This document shows positions 12,075 to 26,100 of a stretch of 60,000 nt of DNA, one piece after another. Position 1 is the stretch's first letter. Each line of letters begins with the position of its first letter. The notes beneath the pieces are model-generated. The model saw nothing but the letters and a program-made list of their open reading frames with translations. It did no database searches and was not told where the DNA came from. The stretch comes from Owenia fusiformis (lineage: Eukaryota > Annelida > Polychaeta > Sabellida > Oweniidae): positions 27,926,425-27,986,424 of the forward strand of contig CAIIXF020000010.1 of assembly GCA_903813345.2 (NCBI GenBank), given 5' to 3'. The position numbers and the translations under genes were made by a program.

Positions 12075-12719
12075 TACAAGGGTCAATCAAAAAGTTTCTT
12101 ACAGTTGGCTCTAGATTTTATAATAAGAGAAATCGAATGCTCAAACTTTAACATGTGGCAGAACAGATAGTTTGCTTGAACCTGTATGAGTTTCATACAA
12201 ATTGTTTTTATTGATAGTGACACAGAGTCAATACATATTTTCAATGATTGATTTAGATGGAGCAGCGTTATTTTTATCTGCTTAGTTGCTGTTCTGGAAA
12301 TTTACCGGCAGAGTTTACAACCTCTCACAACGAGGCCTTTTAACATGTGTTTTGGGATTCGTTGGATAGATGTAGGGGGTACATTGCAGCTGGGGGTGAA
12401 TATTTTGAAGGAGAATGAATATGAGCATAAAAATTACTTAACAGAATCTACAGTCTGTTGACAGATGACACTACTTAGTGTTTAGAAATTTCCAGAATCG
12501 CAGCTTAGAAGATTCTTTTTAGAATAACGCTGCTCCACCTAATCGTTGAAAACGTGCATTGACTCGGTGTCACTACCAATAAACCAATTCGTATGAAACT
12601 CACACAGGTTCAAGCAAACTAACTGCCCTGTCTCGTGTTAAAGCAAAGTTTGAGCATCCAACTCCTCTTATTATAAAAGCTACAGCCAACGGTAAGAAAC
12701 TTTTTGATCGGCCCTTGTA
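12075..12719. mobile_element. Long-TIR mariner-type MITE (TACAAGGG...TCAAAAAGTTTC ends)
   Basis: The left end TACAAGGGTCAATCAAAAAG is mirrored at the right end by the complement (CTTTTTGATCGGCCCTTGTA). Inverted similarity extends about 210 bp on each side, covering phrases such as GACACAGAGTCAAT / ATTGACTCGGTGTC and GATGGAGCAGCGTTATTTT / AATAACGCTGCTCCACCT. TA flanks are present. The roughly 200-bp centre has no ORF. TACAAGGGxxxxTCAAAAAGTTT is a common terminus style in mariner-like elements; the family name is inference. Confidence 0.88.
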
Positions 12720-15700
12720 CTCTAATATAGGCTAATGAATATAAGAGGGCTGTGTGACTTACTCCCCACTGATTTACCTCAGAAGATCACCAGGTTCCTT
12801 CTTTAAACTTTTAGAATGCAATTTGCATTTTTGGTATAACTAAAACCCTTACTAAAACTTCGTGCACAGAACTGCAGCCAACAAAGAGAGCACAAACCAA
12901 AGGGGCAAAAACGTTTCATCGCAATACTCCGTGTTTACATCGCATGCGATATAAAAGTATCCCCTTGAAAGCCCAAACCTACCACAATCAGTGGCCATAG
13001 CTATAGGCTCTTGGCTGTTCTCGGGCATAACCGGGCACGATCACGAAGCAAATGGAGCAGTTATATCATCAAAGATTTATACAGATGAAACTGTGCAATG
13101 GTAGGACTTTTATTCTACGATAAATTATTCAAAGACAACAAATGACAATTGAAACATACATTTATAGGCGAAGCCTCATCAAAGGTTCTATAATAAACAG
13201 AAGTCTAAAATCAAACTAAAATAATCCAGTACCAGGAGTAGGAGAAAGCTAAGGAGTAGGAGTGGGAGAAAGAAGAGCTCCAACCCACTTGCCCCCATGT
13301 GCCCTCTGAAAAAATGGGTCGCTGGAACTCGCGTTTCTCCTACTACTACCACTCCAAAATATTGTACAGGGTGGTCCAAAAAATGGGACACTCGAATTTC
13401 AAAAATAAGTATTGATTTTCTTGAGGAAAACATGTCATATTATATACCAGTGGAAAGGGAATTTACTGATCTTTAATTTGGTATATCATAAGTTCAAATT
13501 TATTATAATGTCTGTCAACCAGCGTCCATATAAAAAATGACGTCATTTTCATTTCAAAACGGGTTTTCCAAAACTTGCAAAAACAAGTTTTATTGTCAAC
13601 TCTATTTACATAAACAGACGTTCAATGCATTTTTATAAAGTATTGGCAAACCCTCCTTTAACGTTTTAGTTGAAAGTAGGTTTACAATCAGTTTGATTGG
13701 TAATCGGGTTATCGTTCAATTAATCATGTCCTAATTCAAACTAGGAAATAACAATTATTTTGTTCAACATACTAAAACGCATGATATCAATTTAATTGGC
13801 AAAAGTGACAGTGGAAATATCAACTTACAAAATTAAGTAAATTATAATTATTACATATATTTTATTATAGATTTGTTTACCCAAGTTGATGAAATATATG
13901 CCTATTGTCAATAATTTACTTTAAAACTCCGTTTCTTCCAAAATAATAGAATATATAACAGTGTTTGACCTACTACTGGTGGAGTTGTTTTGGAAACATG
14001 GTGTGCCAGTGAACATGTCCAGTGAGATGAGCGATGCCAAAGGGTAAGAATCCTAATGAATCTTTCAAAATGATAGAATGATATTAGAAAGAAGGATTAT
14101 CAATAATTAGAGCTTACGCCTCGGGGACAGCAGATAGCAGTTTCATCAAGTGAGCTTTCCCGCTGCAAAAATCACAAAGGAGATTATGTCCCCAACTCCA
14201 AAGTTCACTAAAAACAGAGAAAACGAACGGAATAATAGAAGCAACATGGAGGCGCTGATCTTATAAAACGAGAAATGCAAAACAATCTCAGCAAAGTCAT
14301 CATATTATGTCATAAAGTGGCTAATAGCTTGTGCCTGGTGTGAAATCATGGGAAAGGAGAAAGATTAAAAAACGGATTAAATGAACTTAGATTATACAAG
14401 CCTCATCTCCCCTGTCAGAAACAATCCTATTATCCCAATCTTCAATATTCTTCAATTTCAGTAAGACGATAATCTAAATAAAATCAAAATAAGGATGGGA
14501 TAGATAGGACAATAAAAGGGTTTTAATCGTTTTTTAATGAAATTTCCGATTGCCCCTGTTGTGCATATAAGATGATTCTCATTCCTATAGTCTACGAATT
14601 GTCGACAAACCATTTTATAGATCTAATAAGTGACGAGAATCCCGGTGATAAAAAGGGAATTTCGATTTTATTGGCTATCGCGAGGCTTCAATCAAATGAT
14701 ACCTTGAAGTACAGTGACCAATTCAAAATGGTCATTTCTTTATATATAAATACACGCTGGTATCATCATACCGATCATCGTGTGTATGTGTAAAGCCAGT
14801 TGTTCAGCAAGCGAAGGTCTTAAGTTCGACGCCATTCACGGATACAGTAATTACATCTACATACATTCATTCATATTTCATCTGAGAAATGAGGCCAAGC
14901 TCCTTCATGAATTAACAAGAGAAAAAATAATTAGCGCCCATCCTGCGATTCTCGTGGTAAATAATCAACCCCTTTAGCGTTGGAGATGTACCTTCATTTA
15001 ATTCTTTGCATCGGAATAAATGTATTACAAAACAAAACTGCATGAAATCGTCAATTCGGTGCAAAAAAACCTTTGTGGCCAAGGGTTATAATTTCCGATT
15101 TCCGCGGTAGACCTCTCCAATCGGGAGGCGCGAATCATGCGTGGATGAGTTTCTCATGTAAAAATATTCCCGACAGTGACATGATTGACTTTCGTATATG
15201 TTCTATTCTTCAGTTCTATACCCCAAGGAGTACTCCCATCTGAACTTTAGAACAACGCTCTTGGGAATAATTAGCAGTTTTTCTATTCTAGACTTGCTAA
15301 TTTCTTCGGTGTCATCTATGAAATAACAATTACTACATTTGGAACAAACATCACAAACACCTAAATGAATCACGGCAACTTGGTTCTCAGACGCTGGTCG
15401 TACCTGATAAAATCTTGCCTATCAAGAGTTGGTGCCAATTTCTAGCTACTCCTTGGCCACACGCGAGAGTTTACGGAATTCTAATCTACATTTGCCTATA
15501 GAATCATCTTGACTTTACAAGATTTCAGTTATTCCATCCTTGGAATGTTGGAAATTTATAGAAACTAAATGTTACGCCTTCTGGTGGTAAACCCACTCGA
15601 CAGGAAGGCTGTCAATACAGAAATAGGGCAGCTGTCTAAATTTCTAGTTCAATTAATTAGCCTTGTTTTTAGCCTTGTCCATTGATATAATTATGATGAT

Positions 15701-16016
15701 ACCCCTAGTCACCAGGTTAAGTCAATGGAACCAAACAAAAAAATGTGAAATTTGAAAGTTTGACGTACTTTCAACAGTCAAAGGTTAAGGTCATCAGCAT
15801 TCATTACCATATACATGGTAAAGTAATTATGATATAATGAAAATGAACTCAAGTGATGCAAACAGGACACACAAATTCAACACAAGTCAGAACAAGTCTT
15901 AGCTTTGAGAAAATTAATTTCGTAAAGGTTATATTTGGTATATCCACTAGCATCAAGGGTCTTATGGAGCTAACATTGGTTCCAGGAATGCAGAACATAA
16001 TACAGAATTAATGGAT
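12720..16016. other. Intergenic; orphan CAGGGTGGTCC terminus at 13365, no gene
   Basis: No coding sequence is supported. At 13365 TACAGGGTGGTCCAAAAAAT matches the terminus of the 1073-1748 element for about 20 bp and then diverges. I could not find an inverted partner downstream, so it is either a truncated copy or one with a decayed second end. At 13230-13275 there is a GGAGTAGGAG-type purine-rich low-complexity stretch. Small frames at 14572-14977 show no domain. Confidence 0.5.
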
Positions 16017-16198
16017 ACACCCCTCCATAGTTTGACAACCGGAAGTTTCCACTGGATTGTATGACAAAATCTGCCCATCTTAATTTTGTTCATTAACTAC
16101 AACTTCGAATTTTTCTGACAAATGCGATGATTCTTTAAATCTTTGATGGATGATCCAGAGAATTTCCAGTTGCCAAACTTTTGGAGGAGAGTGTGCCA
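16017..16198. mobile_element. Short Tc1-like MITE (CACYCCTCCAWAGTTTG ends)
   Basis: The left text ACACCCCTCCATAGTTTGAC, followed by AACCGGAAGTTTCCACTGGAT, is mirrored at the right by the complement of CACTCTCCTCCAAAAGTTTG followed by GCAACTGGAAATTCTCTGGAT. That gives imperfect inverted ends of about 45 bp around a roughly 95-bp centre. A lone relative of the same terminus sits near 3757. There is no coding capacity. The superfamily is inferred from terminus style. Confidence 0.7.
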
Positions 16199-16645
16199 TT
16201 AGGTAATATTAAACATTGCATGTCACAATTTACAATGCCAGAATCTTATTTCCCTGACTCAATCAATGTAATCTTGTGCAATTTCTGACTAAGTTGATAG
16301 TTTATCAATGGAACTTCAAAATTACGTAAGATTGATCGACTGATCAGTGGAGTTCCTGTGGCAGCAAAAAATACTTCAGCGTAAAAATAGATATGTGAAA
16401 AATCATGATGGAGGTTACTGAAGATTTAATTAAGATGAAGACATGTTTCAATTCATTACAATTGAAAATGAATAGTGTAAATTCAAAATCAAAGGTTGAC
16501 ACAAAAAGAATTCGTTGCCGTTGACTTTGAAATAGATACACGTATGCGATACAGAATAGTGTGTTAAAAATTGTGACAAGTTTTAGAAAACTACCTTCAA
16601 CCGTCTCTAGTCTTTCTTGCACGTCATCGCCAATCTTAAGCCTAG

Positions 16646-17299
16646 TATACACCAATGGGGCAAGTTAGGACCTCCATAGACTTTATATATTGCGTGGGAC
16701 CTCGTGTCCGTGGGACTCCATGGGACTGCGTCGGATTTTACCCCATCTTGCCCCATCGATTCCCATGAGGTCCCACGTGGGACTCGGTGGGATTCGATGA
16801 GGCAAGTTGGGACAAGATGGGGCAAAATCCCACGGAGTCCCATCTTGCCCCATTCATTCTTTCCATAATGGAGCATCGTGGGATTTTCGATCACTATGAC
16901 GTGTTGTGTGTCCGTGTGACTCCATGGAACTCCGTCGGATTTTGCCCCATTGAGTCCCATGAGGTCCGTGGGACTCGGTGAGATTCGATGTGGCAAGTTT
17001 GGGCAAAATCCCACAGAGTCCCATCTTGCCCCATCGAGAATGAACATGTTCATTCTTTCCATGGGGCATTGTGGGATTTTTGATCATCATGACGTGTTGT
17101 GTGAAGACCAACATACACCAATGGGACACGGTAGGATTTGATGGGACTCCATGGGGCTCGATTGGACTCCATGGGGCACGATGGGACAAAGTCATCAAGG
17201 TCCCATGGGACTTCGTGCGATTCGATTGGGCAAGTTGGGATTCGATGGGGCAAGATGGGACTCGATGGGGCAAGTGGGATTTTGCCCCATTGGTGTATA
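16646..17299. mobile_element. TIR element filled with GATGGGGCAAG / GATGGGACTCG repeats
   Basis: The element is bounded by an inverted terminal sequence of 18 bp, TATACACCAATGGGGCAA at the left and its complement TTGCCCCATTGGTGTATA at the right. The interior is a complex repeat of short modules (GATGGGGCAAG, GATGGGACTC, CATGGGACTCC), some direct and some inverted, plus a longer module around GATCATCATGACGTGTTGTG that recurs at about 16890 and 17082. The GC content is strikingly above the surroundings. Multiple long frames are open on both strands (up to 151 codons, 17062-16607 minus) simply because the repeat lacks stop triplets; none resembles a protein family. Confidence 0.8.
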
Positions 17300-19990
17300 A
17301 CGGGCGTTAGCTCAGTCATGGGCTTTCAAGAAAAGCTTTTGATTCCAAAATGAACTCCTGCATCTAGCAGGAGTATCTACATAGTGCAATTAATTGGCTT
17401 ATAACTCAGATATCATGTAAGTTGGAGAATTGACAACTTGCCTTTCATCTATAATTGATGACATTGACTCATGAAATCCTCTCAAAACAGATTTTATATC
17501 GCGACTCACTACTCGTTACATGCAATTGCGCCAAATAGAAACGAGCATGGGCAGTCAAATGGCTTTAATAGGGTAACAAGGAAGTGTCGTTAAACCTACA
17601 CAACCCGTATATATCATGACATTTAATGACCACCTATGTTAAATTGGTGATGTATCATAACGGAAATGCCTCTGGTTAATTGCGTTGGTTTGGTTTATTT
17701 ATAAAAGAGAAGCAGGTCATACGCAATATACATGCAGAGGTGGACTATTCTCCATGGAAACTTCATTGGAACCTCTTTTGATTTGAACACCACTAAATAC
17801 ACATTTTTTCGGATCGAAAATATCGAAATGTGAACACCTGCCAGTCTGAACACTTTTGGCCGGCCTCAGTGGTGTTCGGATTTATACTGTATACATTGTA
17901 TACAATATATGGTGTTCGGATTAGACAGCGTATTACTGTATACATAATTCATTGTATTTATACTGTACACAATACATATGAGTACATGTACACTGTGTTT
18001 GTTTAGTATATTGGTATATTTCTTTTATTAGTTTATTGACAATAAAAGTATAGCATTGTTTGCAGTTGATAATTATCAGGACAGTTCGAATCATTTTCTG
18101 GTTTTTCCCCTGACAAACTATCTGGAGAATGAAAATATTACATCTTCTCCGCTATGCATGTAAATGTGCCCATCATTAACGAGGTCAGTTTGTTTTAGAT
18201 TTGCTAGTCTAAAACGATGTAACTTGTCAGTGTACCAATCTCATTAAGATTCTGAACACTTCGTACATTTTTGAAAATCCCATTCCGCACTTTTGCGGCC
18301 CTTTGTAGGATATGGACCCAATTTTTGAAAATCAAGACCTATTTTGAAAATGAAGGCCAAAGATGCCCATTTAGAGAAGGTAGTATTGCTTAAGACGTTC
18401 TTAATTTAAATAATCAGCCGCAGACGCGTTACTCTTGTCTATAAACATAAGAGGCGAGTGCTAAGTATGATCTTATTCACAAGCAGAAATGTCAACAAGG
18501 TAGATCAGAAAACTACCATTTTAATGGCATTTCATGATATGAGATGAAAGGTATTATTATGGATCATCATGATGTCCAACAAATATTCCAGGTCAAGTTG
18601 ACATTTGTCATGCAAATGCAGTGGAAGGTCATTATCTGTCCATCATCTAGTCTACAATTATCAGAATCTAAATCAGAAACTATTAGGTTTGGGGATTATG
18701 TATACCATTTTAAAATAATCTCGTTACATCTGTCAAACCAGTTCCCTAAAAGCTATTTCGTGTCCCAATGAATCAAAGGTCCTTCCTTCAATAGAGTCAA
18801 ACATCGTTTTCATAGACGTTCATTGTAAATTATTATTGATCTCATCTCATTCAGTTAGTGTAGGATTGACAAATCCAATGGCGTTATATCGTGCATTATG
18901 ACATGTTGAAAGGTGACATTGATAGTTGATACCCTGCTATACTTTCAGTTCATGATTGCCATGGATATCATGACTTCATCAAGGGACTTCCTAGAAAGTT
19001 GTGATTTTATATATTCTGTCTAGGGCATGTCGTCTAGCAGCAATTATACAAAGAGCATAATTGTCATCCTTAGTTGATGCAATTTGATGTTTGCTAATAA
19101 CACCCCGACAATGTTACTTAAGATTAACTTTTGCCTTAAAGACTATACAAAGGTGTTTCTTATTTAAGCTATTTTAATACTAATAGCTATCAGGCATATT
19201 TGCAACCAGGATATATCACATGATTTAATACAAATAAGGTGTGATTTACGGAACACAGGCATTGCAGAGGTGTGTCATGATTGAGAAGTTTCACAGTAGT
19301 ATGAAAATGAGTAGGCAGTTAATAAGGTTAGAATGTTCACACTAAATACACTCACAGAGCTACATCAGGGGTTATGTTCTAAAAAGATGATGGTGTCGTC
19401 AACACAGAAGGCTACTAACGCAAAAAGACCCTAGTTCCCTATATACAGATATAGGTGATACTTGTTTTGCACAAAACTTCTTGGTAATCTACATTGCCAT
19501 TTCATTTTTTGATAATGGGTGAGGATGTTTTACTTCAAAGGTGAAATGATAATCAACGTGGACTGAAAAAATGACAGTGAAGTCCATGTTATTTTTTCTA
19601 ATTAGTCTATTATGTGAAACTGGTGGTACATATGGGATGAATTACAATATGAGTCTATTGTAAAGTAATTACAATTCATTCGTACTATTTCATTGTTGAA
19701 CTTAGTGTACTGACTTTCTCGAAAACACCTGCTTTTTCAATAACAAATTATGATATTTCTTAATCCAGGGCTCATAAATGATCATATTTCATTTAAACGT
19801 ATTGTTTATTTCCACTGAGACAAATACCAGCTGGGGTTATTAGCACATCAACAGGGTGTCCAAGTTCTTTTCATATACCAGAAAAACAGTTTTTTTCAGT
19901 TCTATCTTGTTCTACCAGAGCAGTCTAAACTATGTTATTCCTTTGTATTTCAAGAGAATCTACAGTTCATTTCTTAACAATAGTTTAATA
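17300..19990. other. Intergenic; one decayed AACCTG/GAACACC inverted-repeat element
   Basis: No gene is supported. Between about 17740 and 17945 the phrases TTTGAACACC, GTGAACACC, CAGTGGTGTTCGGAT and GGTGTTCGGATTAGACAG mark a decayed copy of the dispersed family seen again at 22.8, 25.0, 43.2, 47.4 and 49.9 kb. The remainder shows no structure I can name. Confidence 0.5.
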
Positions 19991-19991
19991 A

Positions 19992-19997
19992 TTTATT
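19992..19997 (-). terminator. Candidate polyadenylation signal of MRPL37
   Basis: TTTATT on the plus strand, AATAAA on the minus strand, lies about 160 bp downstream of the MRPL37 stop codon, a plausible 3' UTR length. No transcript end could be verified. Confidence 0.45.
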
Positions 19998-20155
19998 CAT
20001 TTTTATAATTCATAATTTTTAAAGTTCTACAATTTGTATGATATTTTAATGATACTTTGAGAACTCCTTGATACTTCTCAATGTAGCATGTGAAAAAAAC
20101 TTTGGCAATGACATCTTTCTTAATCCGTTCAATTAACTGTAACTTTTTGCATAAT

Positions 20156-23100
20156 TCACTGAGTTAGAACGGCTCCACTTAAATACATTGCTAGAAATTT
20201 CTGAAAAATTGCTGAATCATAATCCAAATATTTAGTTCTCCTGGTCATCATTTGGGTGAATGGTAATTGCCTATCATAAAGCTCATTGTCCCTGTCGATC
20301 CATACAACATTCTTTATGCCATCTGGATTAGATGTGTCGAGAGTATTCAGTTGAAATGTCACAAAGTTGAATTTAGCGCCATCTGTGTAAACACACTGGT
20401 TTGTGATTGGTTCAGGTAGTTGGCGGATGTTCATCTGAAAGCAAAATGTATCTCTATTTACCACGTATGAAATGGGGCTGGCAATACAGAGAATTTTACA
20501 CATCTGTTAAAATGCATATTATTGTACAAACTATGTGTATAATAATTAATAATATAATATTGTATAACAAGTGACATTTAACGTTCACACAATGGATTTT
20601 GCATTGGTAGAAGGCTTATTCCAATCCCTTTCATCTTCATGTACAACATCATATTCTATGTTCTGATTTAATGCAAACACAAGACGAATAAAGTCTTTTA
20701 GTTTTTGCATATTCACAATTATTTAATTAAGGTACAACAGAATACCATAGTGTCAGATATCACTCCCCCCAGTTTTCTGCAAGTTAAAATGCTCAATTCT
20801 GCAAGTGAAATTAGTGAATTCTGCAAGAAGAAAGGGCTAATTCTGCAGAAATTCCGCGGATATTCGCGGCATTTTTTTGCGGTTATTATAAAAAAAATCA
20901 AGATTGGTTTAACAAGAACAGTATCATATATTCTAAAAACATGATTTGATAATCATATTCCTACATGTTAAACCCTGCCACAAACAAATTTGACCACTGA
21001 AAGTTCCATTTCCATGAAAATGCTGTAATCAATGCCATAATCTACGAGTATGTCTTTATTTATTCAGATTTTATTTCAAATTTCAAATTTTTCGAAACTT
21101 CAAACACGGAGGATCGGGCGCATAATGGGAATCACGATATATGTAAATCAGGTTTTAAGTGTAATATCTCATTGGAGTTCGAAGTTTTCGATCAATAACT
21201 TAATAATATAAATAACTGTTATTAATTTATGTCTTTGTTTAACTTTCTGACGAGAACCGAAAGAAAAACTAATGGTTTTCGAACCAGTAAACGGGAAAAT
21301 ATCGTGATAGTCAGGTAGTCAGTCACTACATACATGCTGCCATCTAATGGCAGAAATCAAACGATGGCGTTTAGAATTTTCACTTCGCATAATTTGGGTT
21401 ATTTCTGCAAGGGATTTGACTGAAAACGTGTCAAATTGTTACAGGTAAGACTGACTTTTTAAACTTTTGGAAAATATATGGATTCTGCGGAAAATTCCGC
21501 GGAAATTGACCAAAATAGTTGATTCTGCAATTCCGCGGGCAGAGGCAAATTCCGTCCGCGCTCTGCAAACACGGAATCCTGGGGGCAGTGAGATATACAA
21601 GATATGACAGATTTTAAAGGTTAGGATAATTGTGTCACATTTGTTTTCTGTTACTGATTTGGTAACAGGTTACTAAGCATCAGGTGGTGGCATCAGATGT
21701 TTTTTTATTTTTAATCAACTTACTGGAGTTGCCACTTTATGCATTTTGTAACCATTTCTCCTTAAATGGATTGGGGACGTTTCCATAGTGAGATTCGAGA
21801 CAAAACATGTGAAATATGAATCTATGCTTTTGCTGGGTCCATGAAACTTGTGAATTTTCACCTCTAGTCAAATCAAAAGCGTCAGATCAAAGTGATGTTA
21901 ACATAATTTTAAGTCTCACCATATATTTTATGTTTACAGAAAATATTTAAAAGAATGAAGAATCAATTCAAGACAATTTGAAAATTAAAATATTTCCAGT
22001 ATGCCTCTAACTGTTTTTAGAAAAGGGGATATCAAATCACAGTGCGTCAGACTGGTTTAACTTGACATATGAATTATTCACTTTTCATAGTTTTACATTC
22101 AGTTTTATTGATCAGTGTGTTTCAAGTTTTCCAATCAATTAAATTTAATATCATAAACAATTAAATTTAATGTCATAACAATCAGTATGGAAATATTCAG
22201 CAAAAATCAATAAATATCAAACTTCAATGTTGAATGACAATTAAACGGTGAACTTGAGTATAGAACAAAATTGTCTACAAACCCCATATTTCTCTTTAGA
22301 ATGGGCCACAGCTTGGGCAAACAGGAACATCAGGGCTCTTGCATCTTTGTGTTCAGGTTTGGCCCACTTGTTGTCAGTGATGTACATTGTATGGGGAAAC
22401 CTGCTATCTGCCTTTGGGTTGCTCCAACCTACAATACACATCAGATTCTGAATATGTAAGCACATTTAACAATTTAACCCGCTGGATCTAACACACATAA
22501 AACACGGGACGTACAAACTTATTCAAGACAGTCTTAGGACTATGAGATGACATGGCTGCCAAAATTGAAAAATTCTGTAAAATACTGTATAAGTGGTATT
22601 TAATCCGAGTGGTTAATTTTCCGAATGGTCAAATTTCATCATTTTCTTTATTTTAATTTTCCTAATGACAAGAAACCTCCCATTGGATAACATTAGAAAG
22701 ACAATATTTCCAACATTTAATTTTCCAAACCTGGCAAAAATTAGGAAATAGGCAAATTAAATGATTAGGCAAAGGTATACCACTTATACAGTACCTCATC
22801 ATATCTAGCTATATCTACTACTACTACCATTACAATGTATGGTAAAACCTGTGTTAGTGAACACCTCTCTCTCGTAGTGAACACCTGACTTTTGTATATA
22901 AATTACCCTCTCTGTAATGAACAGATACCTACAATGAACACATTTTTGTGCCTCCATATGTGTTCATTGTATCCAGGTTTTTACTGCATATGCATTCATT
23001 TTAAGTGATATAGATTTTTTTAGGTTTTGGCAACTATTTAGCCTCCTTATAGCCCAAATAACAAAGCAAGAAATTTGCTTGTGCACAGACATACACCAAT

Positions 23101-26100
23101 CTTATAACTGAATGACAATCAATGCACATTTTCAGCAACATTTTCAATACATGTCAATACGTATCACGTAATTCATATTTCATGTTATTTTGTAATTACA
23201 TTGATTAATTAAAGGTGGGTGGAGAGGGATGCAATGTAATGTAATTGTTTTTCTACAGCATGCAAAAAATCCAATATTCTAGTAACGGGTTAGATTCATA
23301 TTAAAAATGAGTTTACCGAAGAGTCAGCTCTGCTTGCCTATTCACCAAACCATGTCAAATTTAAATTCTCGCAAACTCAATACTTTTTTCATGATAAAGC
23401 CTGGATTTCCGTCCCTTCCCTCTGATGCATTACACGGTTTGCAAAATATGACGCAATTTGATAATTTATGCCACCCTTAATTATACACAATCTCATCCAC
23501 CCACCTTACTGATACCTACGAACAATTACAAAGCCCCATGACTGAGGCCTACACAAGTTATATATTTGGCAGGATGTTAATTAGCAGCCATGATGGCACC
23601 ACTCATCAACACAGATAGATTAAAAAATCTCTTCAATGACATAGTACCAGGATACCAAGATATGATAAATAAGCCAAGCAAACAGCTCTTCAGTCTCAAA
23701 GAAGTGATTGAAGAGACATTGAATTAAATTCTTAAGAATTCAGCAAATGGAACCAATAGTACATTATCTCAGATGATCATGATCGAGTGAAAAATGTCAG
23801 AAATTGTCATGACATAATACGACAACAAGATCAGATCTCCATCAACGGCAACATCAGTCACTCTAATTCTTCAATGCCTCTACTTAATAGCTAATTTGAT
23901 TGATTTTTCCATATGCAAATATTACTCAACTATTAAACGTTTGAAGAATTTAGCAATTTAGAAGATGACACATTCTAGCGATATCTGATCAAGGAAATTA
24001 TATCTCATTTAGCCAGTTGAAAAATAATGTCATATAAATTGCAGGAAATTTAAATATGTGATCATAAATATGATTAGCAAATATTTTTAGAAGATTTCAA
24101 CCAAGGGCTAAATAATTGATGATTCGTAAATTAGATTAATTTGGCCCTATTCAGTAAATTGAGGTTTTCACTATTTTCTGGATGTTAAGAAGATTTGTGT
24201 GAAAATCCATAAGAATATCATAGGATAACATTGTGCAGATTGCTTACTGATGGATATTTAAATTAGACTGGGACTTTGGGTATTGTAAGATTTGCTTTTC
24301 GATGTTACTTTTCTACGAATTTTTAGCACTTTTTACAGTTCATTCCGTTCATCTTTTATTGCTATTTCACCACAGTCACAATTTACACCTAACCATTGTA
24401 CTATTTCCTCAACCTAATCTTGTTCTTAATATTTATAATATTAAATTATGTTTTAACATGTATGGGCATACATAAACACCAGAAATGGTGTCACCTGTTA
24501 TTTTTTTACTATAATGTTCATTGTATAAGTAAACACTAATCAAGGAATAAATATACTATGATTGAAAATTTTCCTTTACATCATGTGTAATTATTGTGTA
24601 TAGAGTAACTGAATCCCCAAAGGAAAAAAGTGCAAAATGAACCAAAAGTACTTCAAATTAAACATCAGCCTAAAAGGCCATCGGTCAGACTGGAACTATT
24701 TACAAAGTAGAGGCATACAATTTACCCAGTTGACCTCAAGACGGGTAAACAGCTCTAATACTTCCCATGTATTCCTATAGCTTACCTGTGTGCGTTTTGT
24801 TTTCATATAAATGTACAAGAGGCAGATCTATGAATGGAGAAACAGGGAAGATGTCAGGCAGTTGGTGTGTGACTGTTGAGTCGACATCCTCAGTGTTCAT
24901 GGCTTGGGGCAGGGGCCTTGGTGCCCAAACCTGAGCCTCACTGGCATTTGATATGTTGATCTGTCTGTCTACAATGACAAAGAAGATGTATCTACATGTA
25001 CAGTTAAACCTGTATATCCAAACACCTCTATAATCAGAACACCTTTCAATGTGAACACTTTTTCTCCATACAAAGTTTTCATTATTTCGTTTTGACTGAA
25101 CAATGAGAGTAGTATTTAAACAAGAAAAACATGGTAAACATCTGCTTAATTGAACACTTTTGGCTGGTTCCAGTGGTGTTCAAATTAGACAGGTTTTACT
25201 GTATGTTAGAGTGCACTGGATCCCTGGACCTACATGCCCTCACTCTCTTACAATGAATACTCTATATTCTAAAATTACGCATACCCAATTTCTTAGAATG
25301 TAATGTGTTCCTCTTCTTTTGATCATTCATGTCCAACTTTTTTGTATTTATTTTAGTATTCATAAGTAAAAAACACCTCCTTATCCTTTAGGATCTTACT
25401 TCAATGCTTACTCTTAATATTCATGAATTCTTTTAAGTATTATCCCGTAACTTTGACTGATAAATAAACTCACTTTCAAACGTATGTATGCAACCAGTCA
25501 ATTGGTTCTTAGTTAGTCTCCTCAATGTTAGGTCACTGTACTTCCCACCTAGCACCCCACATATTCTCAGTAGGTCCCATACTAACATGGAACTGAAAGC
25601 AAAATAACAAGGCATATATATAACAACAACCATTATGGGGTTGTTTATTTTTGTTAAATTCTGAATGGAGAGATATTTTCTAAAATAATGATTTATTTAG
25701 TCTGGTTTTGTTGTGACAATAAGGGGGGACTTCGATATCATCACTACCCATGGGCAAAATAAAAGTAGGGAAAATGACTGCTACAATCTGTAATAATACC
25801 AAGTTTCCCAAGTGTGACTCGTAATTGCAGCATAATTACTGTATAGAGAACAGAGGGATTAAGTTTTGCTTTCTTACTCACACCAGGTATATGGTGTGAC
25901 CCAGTATGAGATAGCATGAGTAATGGTTCTTTTAACATTTCATGACCAAAAGGGACCCCAGGTTGTCACAGTGTAACTTGGCAGGAAAATTGTGTTACTA
26001 CAAACTGACACCAAGTCACACCAGATTTGTCCACTTCACAATACGTATTTATCAGCATTTGAAACTCACAGCTGCCTTACTTGCCAATTCCACACACTTT

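Noticed and set aside
16607-17353. Long overlapping ORFs on both strands (up to 151 codons)
   Set aside because: They follow from a stop-poor repeat; frames on opposite strands are equally open and none resembles a protein family.
19856-19900. CAGGGTGTCC as another element terminus
   Set aside because: No inverted partner or extended similarity to the CAGGGTGG elements was found.
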